This document shows positions 15,697-20,760 of a stretch of 21,308 nucleotides of DNA, piece by piece. The translations under genes and the position numbers were made by a program. Position 1 is the stretch's first letter. Each line of letters starts with the position of its first letter. Under the pieces are notes generated by a model. The model had not been told where the DNA came from. It was given only the letters and a program-made list of their open reading frames with translations, and made no database searches. The DNA is from a virus: positions 1 through 21,308 of the IMG/VR virus record IMGVR_UViG_3300049595_001292; one strand, 5' to 3'.

Positions 15697-16508
15697 AGCT
15701 AATATTGGTGGTGGTGATAGCCTTGCTTACCCCACCGGCTTATGGACAAGGAGCGAGTTACTTAGGGTTATGCCATGCGACTTGGGATTGCCGTGGCATG
15801 ATGAAAACCTGGACTCAGCATGGTGTGATTATTACCGGTTGGCTGGAGGATACTTTTGCCAATGATTGCAAGTGCGCTGACAAGCTCTTAAATGACGCCA
15901 GAGCAAAGATAGTTAGGGTCCACATCATGAATGGGCCTTGCATGAGAAATGAGCGCTGTGGCCGTTATGAGGCGTTTTGGGGCTACTCCATACCAAAAGC
16001 CAACCGTGATGTAAGGCGATGGAAGGGGAGGGTTGTTAAAAGGTTTAAAAAGGCAGTAACTAAATTAAAACAAAGGTTGGATAACTCAAAGGGAGAACTG
16101 ACTTGTTATGTATCCCCGTGTTTGGAGTGTGACCTGAATGAAGCTGCTCGAAGAGTTCTCTTGGCTTATGTATCTGTTCATCTGCCTAATTGTATCCTTG
16201 TGGATAATCCTTACGGCAGAAGATGTCTCAGGGGAACCGTCTGTGAAAAACACGGATCGAATCCTGTTATTGATAAACCGTGTATAGTTGACCTGGACGG
16301 TATCGACGGAAAGTACGTCAACATGAAAAAGTGGGTTGAACAGTACAAACACTGTGACATAGCCTACTATTGGGAACCCTGGATGAATTGCATCAAGGGT
16401 AAGTTTGTAGACCCAAGAAAACGTAGCTGTAAAGTTATCCACAAGTTATTTACAACTGTTAGGAACTTGTTATGCCGATTATACTTTCCATTGTTAGGCA
16501 CTTGCTAA
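15693..16508 (+). CDS. Secreted cysteine-rich protein, putative TIM-barrel hydrolase
   Basis: 271 residues. Signal peptide at 1-18 (Lys then LILVVVIALLTPP, cleavage after Ala-Tyr-Gly), no lipobox cysteine, so periplasmic or exported. The body holds 18 cysteines, suggesting many disulfides. Patterns that I associate with a phage family of unknown function: LGLCHATWDC, TGWLEDTFANDCKCAD, VRVHIMNGPCMRNERCGRYE, CYVSPCLECD (138-147), CEKHG, DLDGIDGKYV and AYYWEPWMNCI. Glu145 ends one strand and Glu228 another, 83 residues apart, as the acid/base and nucleophile do in clan GH-A glycosidases. Its place in the lysis cassette would suit a cell-wall or polysaccharide hydrolase, but it could also be an o-spanin replacement. 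The last 25 residues overlap the next gene. Confidence 0.7.
   Translation: MKLILVVVIALLTPPAYGQGASYLGLCHATWDCRGMMKTWTQHGVIITGWLEDTFANDCKCADKLLNDARAKIVRVHIMNGPCMRNERCGRYEAFWGYSIPKANRDVRRWKGRVVKRFKKAVTKLKQRLDNSKGELTCYVSPCLECDLNEAARRVLLAYVSVHLPNCILVDNPYGRRCLRGTVCEKHGSNPVIDKPCIVDLDGIDGKYVNMKKWVEQYKHCDIAYYWEPWMNCIKGKFVDPRKRSCKVIHKLFTTVRNLLCRLYFPLLGTC
16199..16454. promoter_or_regulatory. DnaA-box-like 9-mers near the convergence point
   Basis: Perfect TTATCCACA occurs on the plus strand at 16435-16443 and on the minus strand at 16199-16207 (read TGTGGATAA on plus). A degraded TTATTTACA follows at 16446-16454, 11 bp on from the first, about one helical turn. All are inside the secreted-protein gene. 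A 9-mer of this kind is expected less than once by chance on both strands of this window, so two is suggestive, not conclusive. They may be host DnaA contacts at or near a phage origin. Confidence 0.35.
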
Positions 16509-16657
16509 CCCTTGCTGCTGGTAGTCTTTTGACTATTGGCGTTACTGAGGACGAGGCTGCTGGTTTGGTTAAGGCAGCGGAGCCGGTCGTAGCTGGCGCT
16601 GTACTGTACGGAGCAAGTCAGGCTTGGTCTGTACTGGACAAGAAAAAGAAACGCTAA
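16472..16657 (+). CDS. Holin-like small membrane protein
   Basis: 61 residues with two hydrophobic stretches, about 3-22 (IILSIVRHLLTLAAGSLLTI) and 36-54 (AEPVVAGAVLYGASQAW), a polar turn with EDEAAG between, and a basic tail DKKKKR. Start ATG has AGGA 7 nt upstream and overlaps the end of the secreted-protein gene by 37 nt. Its size, two spans, charged tail and last place in the lysis cassette make it the best holin candidate in the window. Its stop codon overlaps the stop of the opposing gene by 4 nt. No family name is certain. Confidence 0.65.
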   Translation: MPIILSIVRHLLTLAAGSLLTIGVTEDEAAGLVKAAEPVVAGAVLYGASQAWSVLDKKKKR

Positions 16658-16971
16658 TAGTAGCCCTTGTAGCGCCTACCACGGGCAAATGCCGTAGGGT
16701 CAGGGTTATTTAGCATGGCCTCAAGCCTTCGTCTTACGGCGAGGTGAGAATCAGGTGCGTCAAATAAGGTATTGCAGATATAGACCAGGTTAAACGGCTG
16801 AGGGACGTCATTGTAGAAGAAGTCCCGCAGGTCACGCCGGTAGATGATGTTGAGGTCAGTTGAGGGGTACACTACATCGAGCATGGCTCGTTCGATGACT
16901 GCCAACCATAAGACGACTTCGGGCATCGCTATCTTTTCAACGTGTCCGATATCGCTCAGGTCAATTTTCAT
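16654..16971 (-). CDS. Conserved phage protein of unknown function, last gene of the leftward operon
   Basis: 105 residues, starting inside the stop of the nuclease gene (ATGA overlap). The N-terminal part reads MPEVVLWLAVIERAMLDVVY, a helical Trp-Leu-Ala-Val-Ile-Glu-Arg-Ala pattern I associate with small proteins of phage replication regions. Then come DLRDFFYNDVPQPFNLVYIC and a basic helical end. No catalytic motif is visible. Aromatic residues and FFYNDVPQPFNLVYICNTLF suggest a compact folded domain. Function unknown. It ends tail-to-tail with the holin-like gene. Confidence 0.7.
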   Translation of the reverse strand: MKIDLSDIGHVEKIAMPEVVLWLAVIERAMLDVVYPSTDLNIIYRRDLRDFFYNDVPQPFNLVYICNTLFDAPDSHLAVRRRLEAMLNNPDPTAFARGRRYKGYY

Positions 16972-17276
16972 TTGTGCAGTTTAAGCCAATCCTCAAGGTA
17001 CATAGTGACCAGCCACGGACGCTGCTTCTTTCGATGCACGACAATGGGGGTTCGGTCCCCACAGTCACGAGTGGATTGGTCAATAGCCTTGTCGATGTTT
17101 AAGGCTTCCACCATCTTACACTCAATATGGTAGTTTGAAAGCTCTTTGCACTCTACGTCAGAGTCACCAGCCTTACCGCAGAACTGTTGAGTACGGTGGG
17201 CTTGATAGCCATATTCTTGGAGGCGGTGGGCAAGCTCACGCTCGGCTCTTGCGCCTTTGGCTCTGCTATTTACCAT
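16968..17276 (-). CDS. PD-(D/E)XK nuclease, Holliday junction resolvase-like
   Basis: 102 residues. The nuclease core is easy to see: AKGARAERELAHRLQEYGY with Glu14 in the first helix, then RTQQFCGKAGDSDVEC with Asp40, and YHIECK with Glu52-Cys-Lys54. These are the Glu, Asp and Glu-x-Lys of the PD-(D/E)XK fold, in the small-form layout of archaeal Hjc-type resolvases and phage resolvases. It would cut branched DNA made by recombination or replication before packaging. TPIVVHRKKQRPWLVTMYL is the conserved strand and basic region. The gene sits downstream of a RecT/Bet gene in the same operon, and its ATG overlaps the HNH gene end by 11 nt. A ribosome site GAGGAAG is present. Exact substrate not shown. 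Confidence 0.8.
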   Translation of the reverse strand: MVNSRAKGARAERELAHRLQEYGYQAHRTQQFCGKAGDSDVECKELSNYHIECKMVEALNIDKAIDQSTRDCGDRTPIVVHRKKQRPWLVTMYLEDWLKLHK

Positions 17277-17811
17277 TAGCTTCCTCCTTCGGCGGCTGGG
17301 GTAGTTTCCATGTCTTATAATTAGCTATGTCGCTAATCGTTCTCTGAGAAACCTTAAACCACTCTACAAGAAGATTCCTAGGGGCTCCTTTTTTCAATAG
17401 CTTTCTCAGCACTTCAACTTGTCTCCATGTCAGCTTTGCGCTTGGGTGTCGCTCACCCGTCAGTCGAGGCATTTTGTTACGCTGCTTCCGCTCACGGTCG
17501 TCTACGTTGTCTTGTCGATCTCCCAAGAATAAGTGAGCAGGATTAACGCAAGATGGATTGTCACACCTATGCAAGACCCACATTCCATTCGGTATCTTAT
17601 CTATGAATACCTCCCACGCATAGCGATGAGCCGCAATCGAGCGCCTAGTCCCATCTACTCTGGAGCCAACAGTTAAATGACCGTACCGTTTTAGCTTGTC
17701 CTGCCCTTTGAATGACGACTGCCACTCCCAGCACCCAGTCTTTTCATTGACCTTAGACAGCGACCGGATTCGCTCTTTAGCGTTTAGAACAACTTGCCCT
17801 CTAATCTTCAT
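17266..17811 (-). CDS. HNH endonuclease (HNH_3 type) with C-terminal HTH
   Basis: 181 residues. The N-terminal GCWEWQSS (26-33) opens the domain, then AHRYAWE (61-67) gives the first His, and VLHRCDNPSCVNPAHL (79-94) the second part with His81, two Cys and the final His93, followed by a conserved GDRQDNVDDRE. This is the standard order of free-standing phage HNH homing endonucleases. The last 50 residues are a DNA-binding part with LTWRQVEVLRKLLKKG and a helix-turn-helix reading VSQRTISDIANYK. It cuts double-stranded DNA and often spreads its own gene by homing. Ribosome site GAGGTG. It overlaps the genes on both sides by 11 nt. Confidence 0.9.
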   Translation of the reverse strand: MKIRGQVVLNAKERIRSLSKVNEKTGCWEWQSSFKGQDKLKRYGHLTVGSRVDGTRRSIAAHRYAWEVFIDKIPNGMWVLHRCDNPSCVNPAHLFLGDRQDNVDDRERKQRNKMPRLTGERHPSAKLTWRQVEVLRKLLKKGAPRNLLVEWFKVSQRTISDIANYKTWKLPQPPKEEANGK

Positions 17812-18148
17812 GCTTCACCTCTGGGCTAGAAGGTAGCGGCATCCAGTGGGTGACTTGATCTTTATTATAATGTTTCCATCCACTGCACATATTAGGATCT
17901 CCTGATGCAGTTTCAATAAAAACATATTCGCTCGTTCCACATTTTATCCATGCCAATACATTAAGATCTCGCTCCGGCAATCGATTCTTCACCGAGATCC
18001 AACCGTTCAAATTATTCGAAGAGTTGATCTGATCCTTTGCGGCTTGGTAGCCAGCGAGGAAGCCATTGCGTAGTCCATGCTCATATGTTTTGCTGCCTGT
18101 GGTATTCTTGGAGGCCCACTCTTCTGCCAACTCTTCAGGCGTTTTCAT
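17801..18148 (-). CDS. DUF551 domain protein
   Basis: 115 residues from ATG 18148; the frame reaches a TTG four codons earlier, which I do not favour. The N-terminal half has EELAEEWASKNTTGSKTYEH and an Ala/Gln-rich helix. The C-terminal half carries the DUF551 pattern: GWISVKNRLPERDLNVLAWI, then a Thr-His-Trp-Met-Pro-Leu-Pro ending. The domain is common in phage and prophage genes of unknown role, and short basic proteins of this kind often sit among early genes. There is no catalytic motif. The end overlaps the HNH gene start, and its start overlaps the previous gene by 14 nt. Confidence 0.8.
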   Translation of the reverse strand: MKTPEELAEEWASKNTTGSKTYEHGLRNGFLAGYQAAKDQINSSNNLNGWISVKNRLPERDLNVLAWIKCGTSEYVFIETASGDPNMCSGWKHYNKDQVTHWMPLPSSPEVKHED

Positions 18149-18362
18149 CGTCTTTCTCAAATATGTTTGTAAGTTGATGCAGCTCCTCGTCGGTTACACT
18201 TCGCATGTTTAGCTCAACAAAACTTTTGTTTACTGCACGACACAAGGCCTCAGCATAGTCGCGTGACATGAACATGACATCTGGTCCGTCAGCGTTTTTA
18301 AGGTTGCCGATTATTTCCTCGATTCGCTCGGTTAGGCTTTTGTTTTTATCTACCATAGCCAT
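18135..18362 (-). CDS. Small early protein, unknown
   Basis: 75 residues from ATG 18362 (MAMVDKNKSL); a GTG eight codons earlier and an ATG at 18356 are alternatives, and none has a good ribosome site. Mixed charge, helical: LTERIEEIIGNLKNADG, MFMSRDYAEALCRAVNKS, VTDEELHQLTNIFEKDD. No known motif, signal or membrane segment. It starts inside the tail of the 40-residue membrane gene (overlap 13 nt), which argues for coupled translation. Function unknown. Confidence 0.6.
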   Translation of the reverse strand: MAMVDKNKSLTERIEEIIGNLKNADGPDVMFMSRDYAEALCRAVNKSFVELNMRSVTDEELHQLTNIFEKDDENA

Positions 18363-18472
18363 TTCACCATCTTTATGACTATCCACACTGATAGCGCTAA
18401 TATGCCAAAATTAAATGCGATTATGGCTAGGCCAGCTCCGAAATAAACAATCAGGTCTTTTATGTTGCTCAT
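18350..18472 (-). CDS. 40-residue single-span membrane microprotein
   Basis: Not in standard length-filtered gene calls. ATG 18472 lies in the stop of the 78-aa gene as ATGA, the coupling used throughout this operon, and GGAGA sits just before it. The translation is 40 residues: a short MSNIKD start, one hydrophobic span (LIVYFGAGLAIIAFNFGILA and following LSVWIVI), and a basic/aromatic end KMVKWLW. The perfect span and the 4-nt overlap make a chance ORF unlikely. Early membrane microproteins in phages often modify the host membrane or block superinfection, but nothing here shows which. Confidence 0.65.
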   Translation of the reverse strand: MSNIKDLIVYFGAGLAIIAFNFGILALSVWIVIKMVKWLW

Positions 18473-18705
18473 TCTCCGTCCCACTCTTTGCACTTGTTTT
18501 CTAAATGTCGGATAAGTTGTTTACCCATTGGTGGCAGGACGTAAGCATCGCCATCCTTTTCAACTACACCTTGCTCAACCAAGGCTTCTAATAGCTCTGT
18601 TGATAGGTGTTCATCGCTTCCCTTATCCCACGGGTTGTCTTGCCTGTACTTATGCACAACCATGCCAAGTAGTAATCGCCAGCCGTACTTGTCTTTCTCT
18701 TCCAT
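18469..18705 (-). CDS. Small early protein, winged-helix-like
   Basis: 78 residues with a strong AGGAGG ribosome site 3 nt before ATG. The sequence is helix then a basic-acidic mix: WRLLLGMVVHKYRQDNPWDK, ELLEALVEQGVVEKDGDAYV, LPPMGKQLIRHLENKC. The pattern of helix, helix, turn with VEKDGDAYVLPPMGKQLI reads like a small winged helix, where a strand pair follows the recognition helix. No clear family. A regulatory or DNA-binding role is a guess. Confidence 0.65.
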   Translation of the reverse strand: MEEKDKYGWRLLLGMVVHKYRQDNPWDKGSDEHLSTELLEALVEQGVVEKDGDAYVLPPMGKQLIRHLENKCKEWDGE

Positions 18706-18708
18706 TTT

Positions 18709-18742
18709 CCTCCTAGTTGGGCCGCATCATCTGACACGGCCC
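18709..18742 (-). promoter_or_regulatory. Hairpin plus shared CAACTAGGAGG ribosome-site element
   Basis: On the minus strand the stem GGGCCG/CGGCCC (18719-18742, 6 bp, 12-nt loop) is followed directly by CAACTAGGAGG (18709-18719), whose last bases are the ribosome site of the 78-aa gene. The same 11 bases follow another hairpin at 19533-19543. No T tract, so not a simple terminator. Confidence 0.5.
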
Positions 18743-18749
18743 GTTGTTG

Positions 18750-18893
18750 TTACTTTTTCTTGCTTGTTTTCTTCTTTACGCCTTTAATTGTTCCTTTGTT
18801 CTCGCTCGCGTAAAACACTTCATCACCCTTATCCTTGCCATAGTATTTCTCCATAGCTTTTCGGATTTTAAGTCCCTTTTTTGTCAGTGGCAT
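18750..18893 (-). CDS. 47-residue basic phage protein of unknown function
   Basis: Below common length cutoffs. It has a strong AAGGAG ribosome site at a good spacing and a clean stop. The start MPLTKKGLKIRKAMEKYYGK and the middle GDEVFYASENKGTIKGV match a small protein family found widely in phages (Met-Pro-Leu-Thr-Lys-Lys-Gly, then Val-Phe-Tyr-Ala-Ser-x-Asn-Lys-Gly-x-Ile). The last 9 residues are nearly all Lys, Ser and Thr. Charge is strongly positive. The family's role is not known to me; nucleic acid contact is possible. Confidence 0.85.
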   Translation of the reverse strand: MPLTKKGLKIRKAMEKYYGKDKGDEVFYASENKGTIKGVKKKTSKKK

Positions 18894-18901
18894 AAGTCTC
18901 C

Positions 18902-19201
18902 TTAAAATGGAATTAAATCATCATCGTCAATCTCATACGCCGCGCTTGGTCCTGCTTTACCTTGCCCACTTGGGATGCCTTCATGCTGATGCTCTGCACG
19001 GTCGTGTGCGTAGCTCAGTGCTGATTGTATTAGCAGCGTCAAAGCCTCCATATCCTCCTTGTAGAGATATTTGGAGTCCTTCCATTCGCCTGTTTGCTTG
19101 TCCTTGTAGCGCTTGCTGATGGTGTAGCTGTAGCCTCCAGTGCGGTTCTCCCACACTGCTACTTGAAGACCTTTTTCCTTGTATGATGTGACTGGTGGCA
19201 T
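18902..19201 (-). CDS. Probable ssDNA-binding protein with SSB-like acidic tail
   Basis: 99 residues. The domain at about 10-65 reads LQVAVWENRTGGYSYTISKR, then YKDKQTGEWKDSKYL, then a helix EDMEALTLLIQSALSYA. This strand-strand-strand-helix order is like the PC4/YdbC single-stranded DNA-binding fold, where a dimer grips DNA. A Gly-rich linker is followed by the end IDDDDLIPF, almost the same as the DDDIPF tail by which bacterial SSB recruits replication and repair proteins. A close paralogue lies just upstream. Start has GGAG at good spacing. SSB function is inferred from tail, fold pattern and closeness to the recombinase. Confidence 0.6.
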   Translation of the reverse strand: MPPVTSYKEKGLQVAVWENRTGGYSYTISKRYKDKQTGEWKDSKYLYKEDMEALTLLIQSALSYAHDRAEHQHEGIPSGQGKAGPSAAYEIDDDDLIPF

Positions 19202-19202
19202 A

Positions 19203-19487
19203 TTACTCCTGTATTTTGTTGATAACTGTACTTACTACATCTCCGATTCTGGTCATTCCATCGGCTTGCCGCTCCATATTGGTTTTGTCTTCGCTCCACT
19301 TTGCAGCGCGGATGAACATATCACCGATTTGAGCTAATTCATCAGCAAACAAGGTTTCAGTTTTGCGCCATTCGCCGGTTCGCTTGTCCTTGTAGTGCTT
19401 CCCAAAGGTAAAAGTGATGCCGTTGTTGCCTTCCCAAATAACCAACTGTGTTGCTTTCGTTTTGAACGCTCCTATTCTGGTTCCCAT
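19203..19487 (-). CDS. Paralogue of the ssDNA-binding-like protein, without the acidic tail
   Basis: 94 residues with an AGGAGG ribosome site. It aligns with the downstream gene through most of its length: TQLVIWEGNNGITFTFGKHY then KDKRTGEWRKTETLF then a helix DELAQIGDMFIRAAKW. Shared signature at the same residue numbers: Tyr32-Lys-Asp-Lys35 and Thr37-Gly-Glu-Trp40. Its C-terminus (GDVVSTVINKIQE) lacks the DDDLIPF ending, so if both form dimers they could form mixed ones with or without a partner-binding tail. Its exact job is unknown. Tandem duplication is likely; the pair differs much, so it is not recent. Confidence 0.65.
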   Translation of the reverse strand: MGTRIGAFKTKATQLVIWEGNNGITFTFGKHYKDKRTGEWRKTETLFADELAQIGDMFIRAAKWSEDKTNMERQADGMTRIGDVVSTVINKIQE

Positions 19488-19528
19488 TTGTCCTCCTGTT
19501 TGCTACTGTTCCAGGTAAGGCCATCCAT
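19472..19528 (-). CDS. Possible 18-residue leader peptide
   Basis: ATG 19528, four bases after a perfect AGGAGG, opens 18 codons (MDGLTWNSSKQEDKWEPE), ending inside the next gene, past its start at 19487. The overlap means ribosomes translating it would pass the AGGAGG of the downstream gene. It could be a translational leader, or a by-product of the repeated ribosome-site element. There is no conservation evidence here. Confidence 0.3.
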   Translation of the reverse strand: MDGLTWNSSKQEDKWEPE

Positions 19529-19532
19529 TGGC

Positions 19533-19575
19533 CCTCCTAGTTGCCCCCGCCAAAGTGTTGCCGCTCTGGTGGGGG
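19533..19575. promoter_or_regulatory. Hairpin with T tract on plus and CAACTAGGAGG on minus
   Basis: On plus, CCCCCGCCA (19544-19552) pairs with TGGTGGGGG (19567-19575), with one G-U pair, followed by ATTTTT: this has the form of a rightward terminator. On minus the same stem has one mismatch and is followed by CAACTAGGAGG (19533-19543). A rightward terminator inside the leftward operon would stop plus-strand readthrough or antisense RNA. Confidence 0.5.
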
Positions 19576-19580
19576 ATTTT

Positions 19581-19739
19581 TCAATCAGTTTCATCAATTA
19601 TCTGAGCTACCCAACGCAACCCGTCAACTTGACCGCGCTCAAACTCGGAGAGTTTTTCGTCGCTTTTGAAGCTGTCGATTATGCGTTTGATTGCTGCCTT
19701 AATTGCTTCCAATTCGTTTTTTCCATTCTCTGAGCGCAT
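19581..19739 (-). CDS. 52-residue small protein, unknown
   Basis: Read from ATG 19739 to TGA 19581 in a frame other than the 59-residue gene, which it overlaps by 41 nt; a TTG at 19712 would cut the overlap to 14. The product is helical and charged: LEAIKAAIKRIIDSFKSDEK, LSEFERGQVDGLRWVAQIID. Amphipathic helices with a Phe-Glu-x-Gly-Gln-x-x-Gly-Leu core are seen in small phage proteins. The long overlap is the weak point, but the sequence is protein-like and fills an otherwise empty gap. Function unknown. Confidence 0.5.
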   Translation of the reverse strand: MRSENGKNELEAIKAAIKRIIDSFKSDEKLSEFERGQVDGLRWVAQIIDETD

Positions 19740-19878
19740 CAGTCACCACATCCGCTACATAAATCTGATGTTTTCTGGCGTACTCCCTGACGTATTCCAC
19801 CAGAGCTTTGTCTGCGATTACTGTCCACCGGCAGTAACCGGCTCTGGGGGTATCGTCCCGTGTTTTTTTGGTCTTCAT
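19699..19878 (-). CDS. Ribbon-helix-helix DNA-binding protein (59 residues)
   Basis: Too short for common gene callers. AAGGAG lies 6 nt before ATG 19878. After a basic N-terminus (KTKKTRDDTPRAGY) comes a strand, CRWTVIAD, then helix one (KALVEYVREYARKHQIY), a turn and helix two (VADVVTDALREWKKRI). This is the ribbon-helix-helix order of Arc/MetJ repressors and phage regulators, which dimerise and put the strand in the DNA major groove. A 15-bp palindrome lies 16 bp upstream of its ATG and could be its own operator or an mRNA hairpin. It directly follows the recombinase gene. Likely an early transcription regulator. Confidence 0.7.
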   Translation of the reverse strand: MKTKKTRDDTPRAGYCRWTVIADKALVEYVREYARKHQIYVADVVTDALREWKKRIGSN

Positions 19879-19894
19879 TAACTACTCCTTTTGC

Positions 19895-19909
19895 GCGCTC
19901 AATGAGCGC
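19895..19909. promoter_or_regulatory. Palindrome GCGCTC-AAT-GAGCGC before the RHH gene
   Basis: Perfect 6-bp arms with a 3-base centre, between the recombinase stop and the ribosome site of the ribbon-helix-helix gene. It may be an operator for that protein or an RNA hairpin that separates messages. Sequence alone cannot decide. Confidence 0.4.
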
Positions 19910-19916
19910 CTTCCGT

Positions 19917-20759
19917 TTACGCTTGTATATGATTTGCATCGTTCCAATCCTCGGTTATGCACTGTGTCAGTTTCTTTAGCCGAATTGGTGCCCTCCATAC
20001 CCCTGGCACCATCTGCTTCGCTTCGCAGTCAGTCAGGTATTTTTCTGCTGCTGTGAGCGCCTTCTCGTCCAGACTTCTTACATCGTAGTACGTCGGCTGG
20101 GCTCGTGTAGGCTCTACAACGGCCTCAGCTTGCACAGTTTGAGCATCCCAGTCTGGCAGTTGGTCAGCCTTGAAATCGTCGATTGCAGCGGCTTGTGCGG
20201 CCTTCTGCGATGCCTTGTATTCCTTAGCTGTTATTACCTCGCCTGTACTGGTGTCTACTCGGCTTGCACCATACTCTGAAGGCATTTCTTCGGCTGTGTA
20301 GAGTCCCCCAAGCTCTTGAATAAATGCCTCACGAATCGCCAACGACTTGGCACACTTTGCAAGCATCACCGTAGGCATCTGCTTCCAAATTGGAGTCTGT
20401 TTTGCATACTCATTCCAGTAGGCCGTGGCCACGGACGGGAACCGCCTATCTTTGCGGTACACTTTGACCGTACTGCTAATAAGCTGCTTTCCATCCCATT
20501 CAAAAGTGACCTCCATGCCGTCAAATTGCGGGTGCGAGTTAGCTATCTTCAGGAACCCGTTGATCCCCGTCATAAGCTGCAAACGTCCACCGGCTTTGAT
20601 AGCCCAAATCTCCTTAGTTGCAGGGTTTAGGCCAGTTGCGCGGCACATCTCCGCAAACAGCCGAAACTCCGGCTCTGTAAGCCCTGGTGCTACTGTGTTA
20701 CGGAGCGCGTGAAGCATCTCCAGGCTAGTTGTCGATGTAGTTGTTAGTTCCTTGCTCAT
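19917..20759 (-). CDS. bet: RecT/Bet-family single-strand annealing recombinase
   Basis: 280 residues from ATG 20759 (MSKELTTTS); an upstream in-frame start exists, but this one sits 1 nt after the 26-aa gene stop and has GGGA upstream. Family signs: LTEPEFRLFAEMCRATGLNP, then EIWAIKAGGRLQLMTGINGF, FDGMEVTFEWDG, YWNEYAK and a C-terminal block of MPTVMLAKCAKSLAIREAF followed by LGGLYTAEEM. These fit the Bet type better than classical RecT. It anneals complementary single strands in phage recombination and replication, working with an exonuclease (not seen in the window) and an SSB. The last 100 residues are a variable Ala/Glu/Lys-rich tail. The downstream ssDNA-binding-like genes and resolvase fit the same pathway. 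Confidence 0.9.
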   Translation of the reverse strand: MSKELTTTSTTSLEMLHALRNTVAPGLTEPEFRLFAEMCRATGLNPATKEIWAIKAGGRLQLMTGINGFLKIANSHPQFDGMEVTFEWDGKQLISSTVKVYRKDRRFPSVATAYWNEYAKQTPIWKQMPTVMLAKCAKSLAIREAFIQELGGLYTAEEMPSEYGASRVDTSTGEVITAKEYKASQKAAQAAAIDDFKADQLPDWDAQTVQAEAVVEPTRAQPTYYDVRSLDEKALTAAEKYLTDCEAKQMVPGVWRAPIRLKKLTQCITEDWNDANHIQA

Positions 20760-20760
20760 G

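Noticed and set aside
15638-15865. 75-aa plus-strand frame at the lysis cassette
   Set aside because: It lies across the 79-aa and secreted-protein genes in another frame. The two real genes are joined by an ATGA overlap and have membrane and signal features.
18650-18658. TTATGCACA as a further DnaA box
   Set aside because: A single weak-type match inside coding sequence 2 kb from the two perfect copies; expected by chance.
19739-19939. 66-aa minus-strand frame across the end of the recombinase and the RHH gene
   Set aside because: It overlaps the recombinase stop and most of the RHH gene, has no ribosome site of its own, and its translation is low-complexity basic then Gln/Ser-rich. The RHH frame at 19699-19878 has AAGGAG and a recognisable fold.
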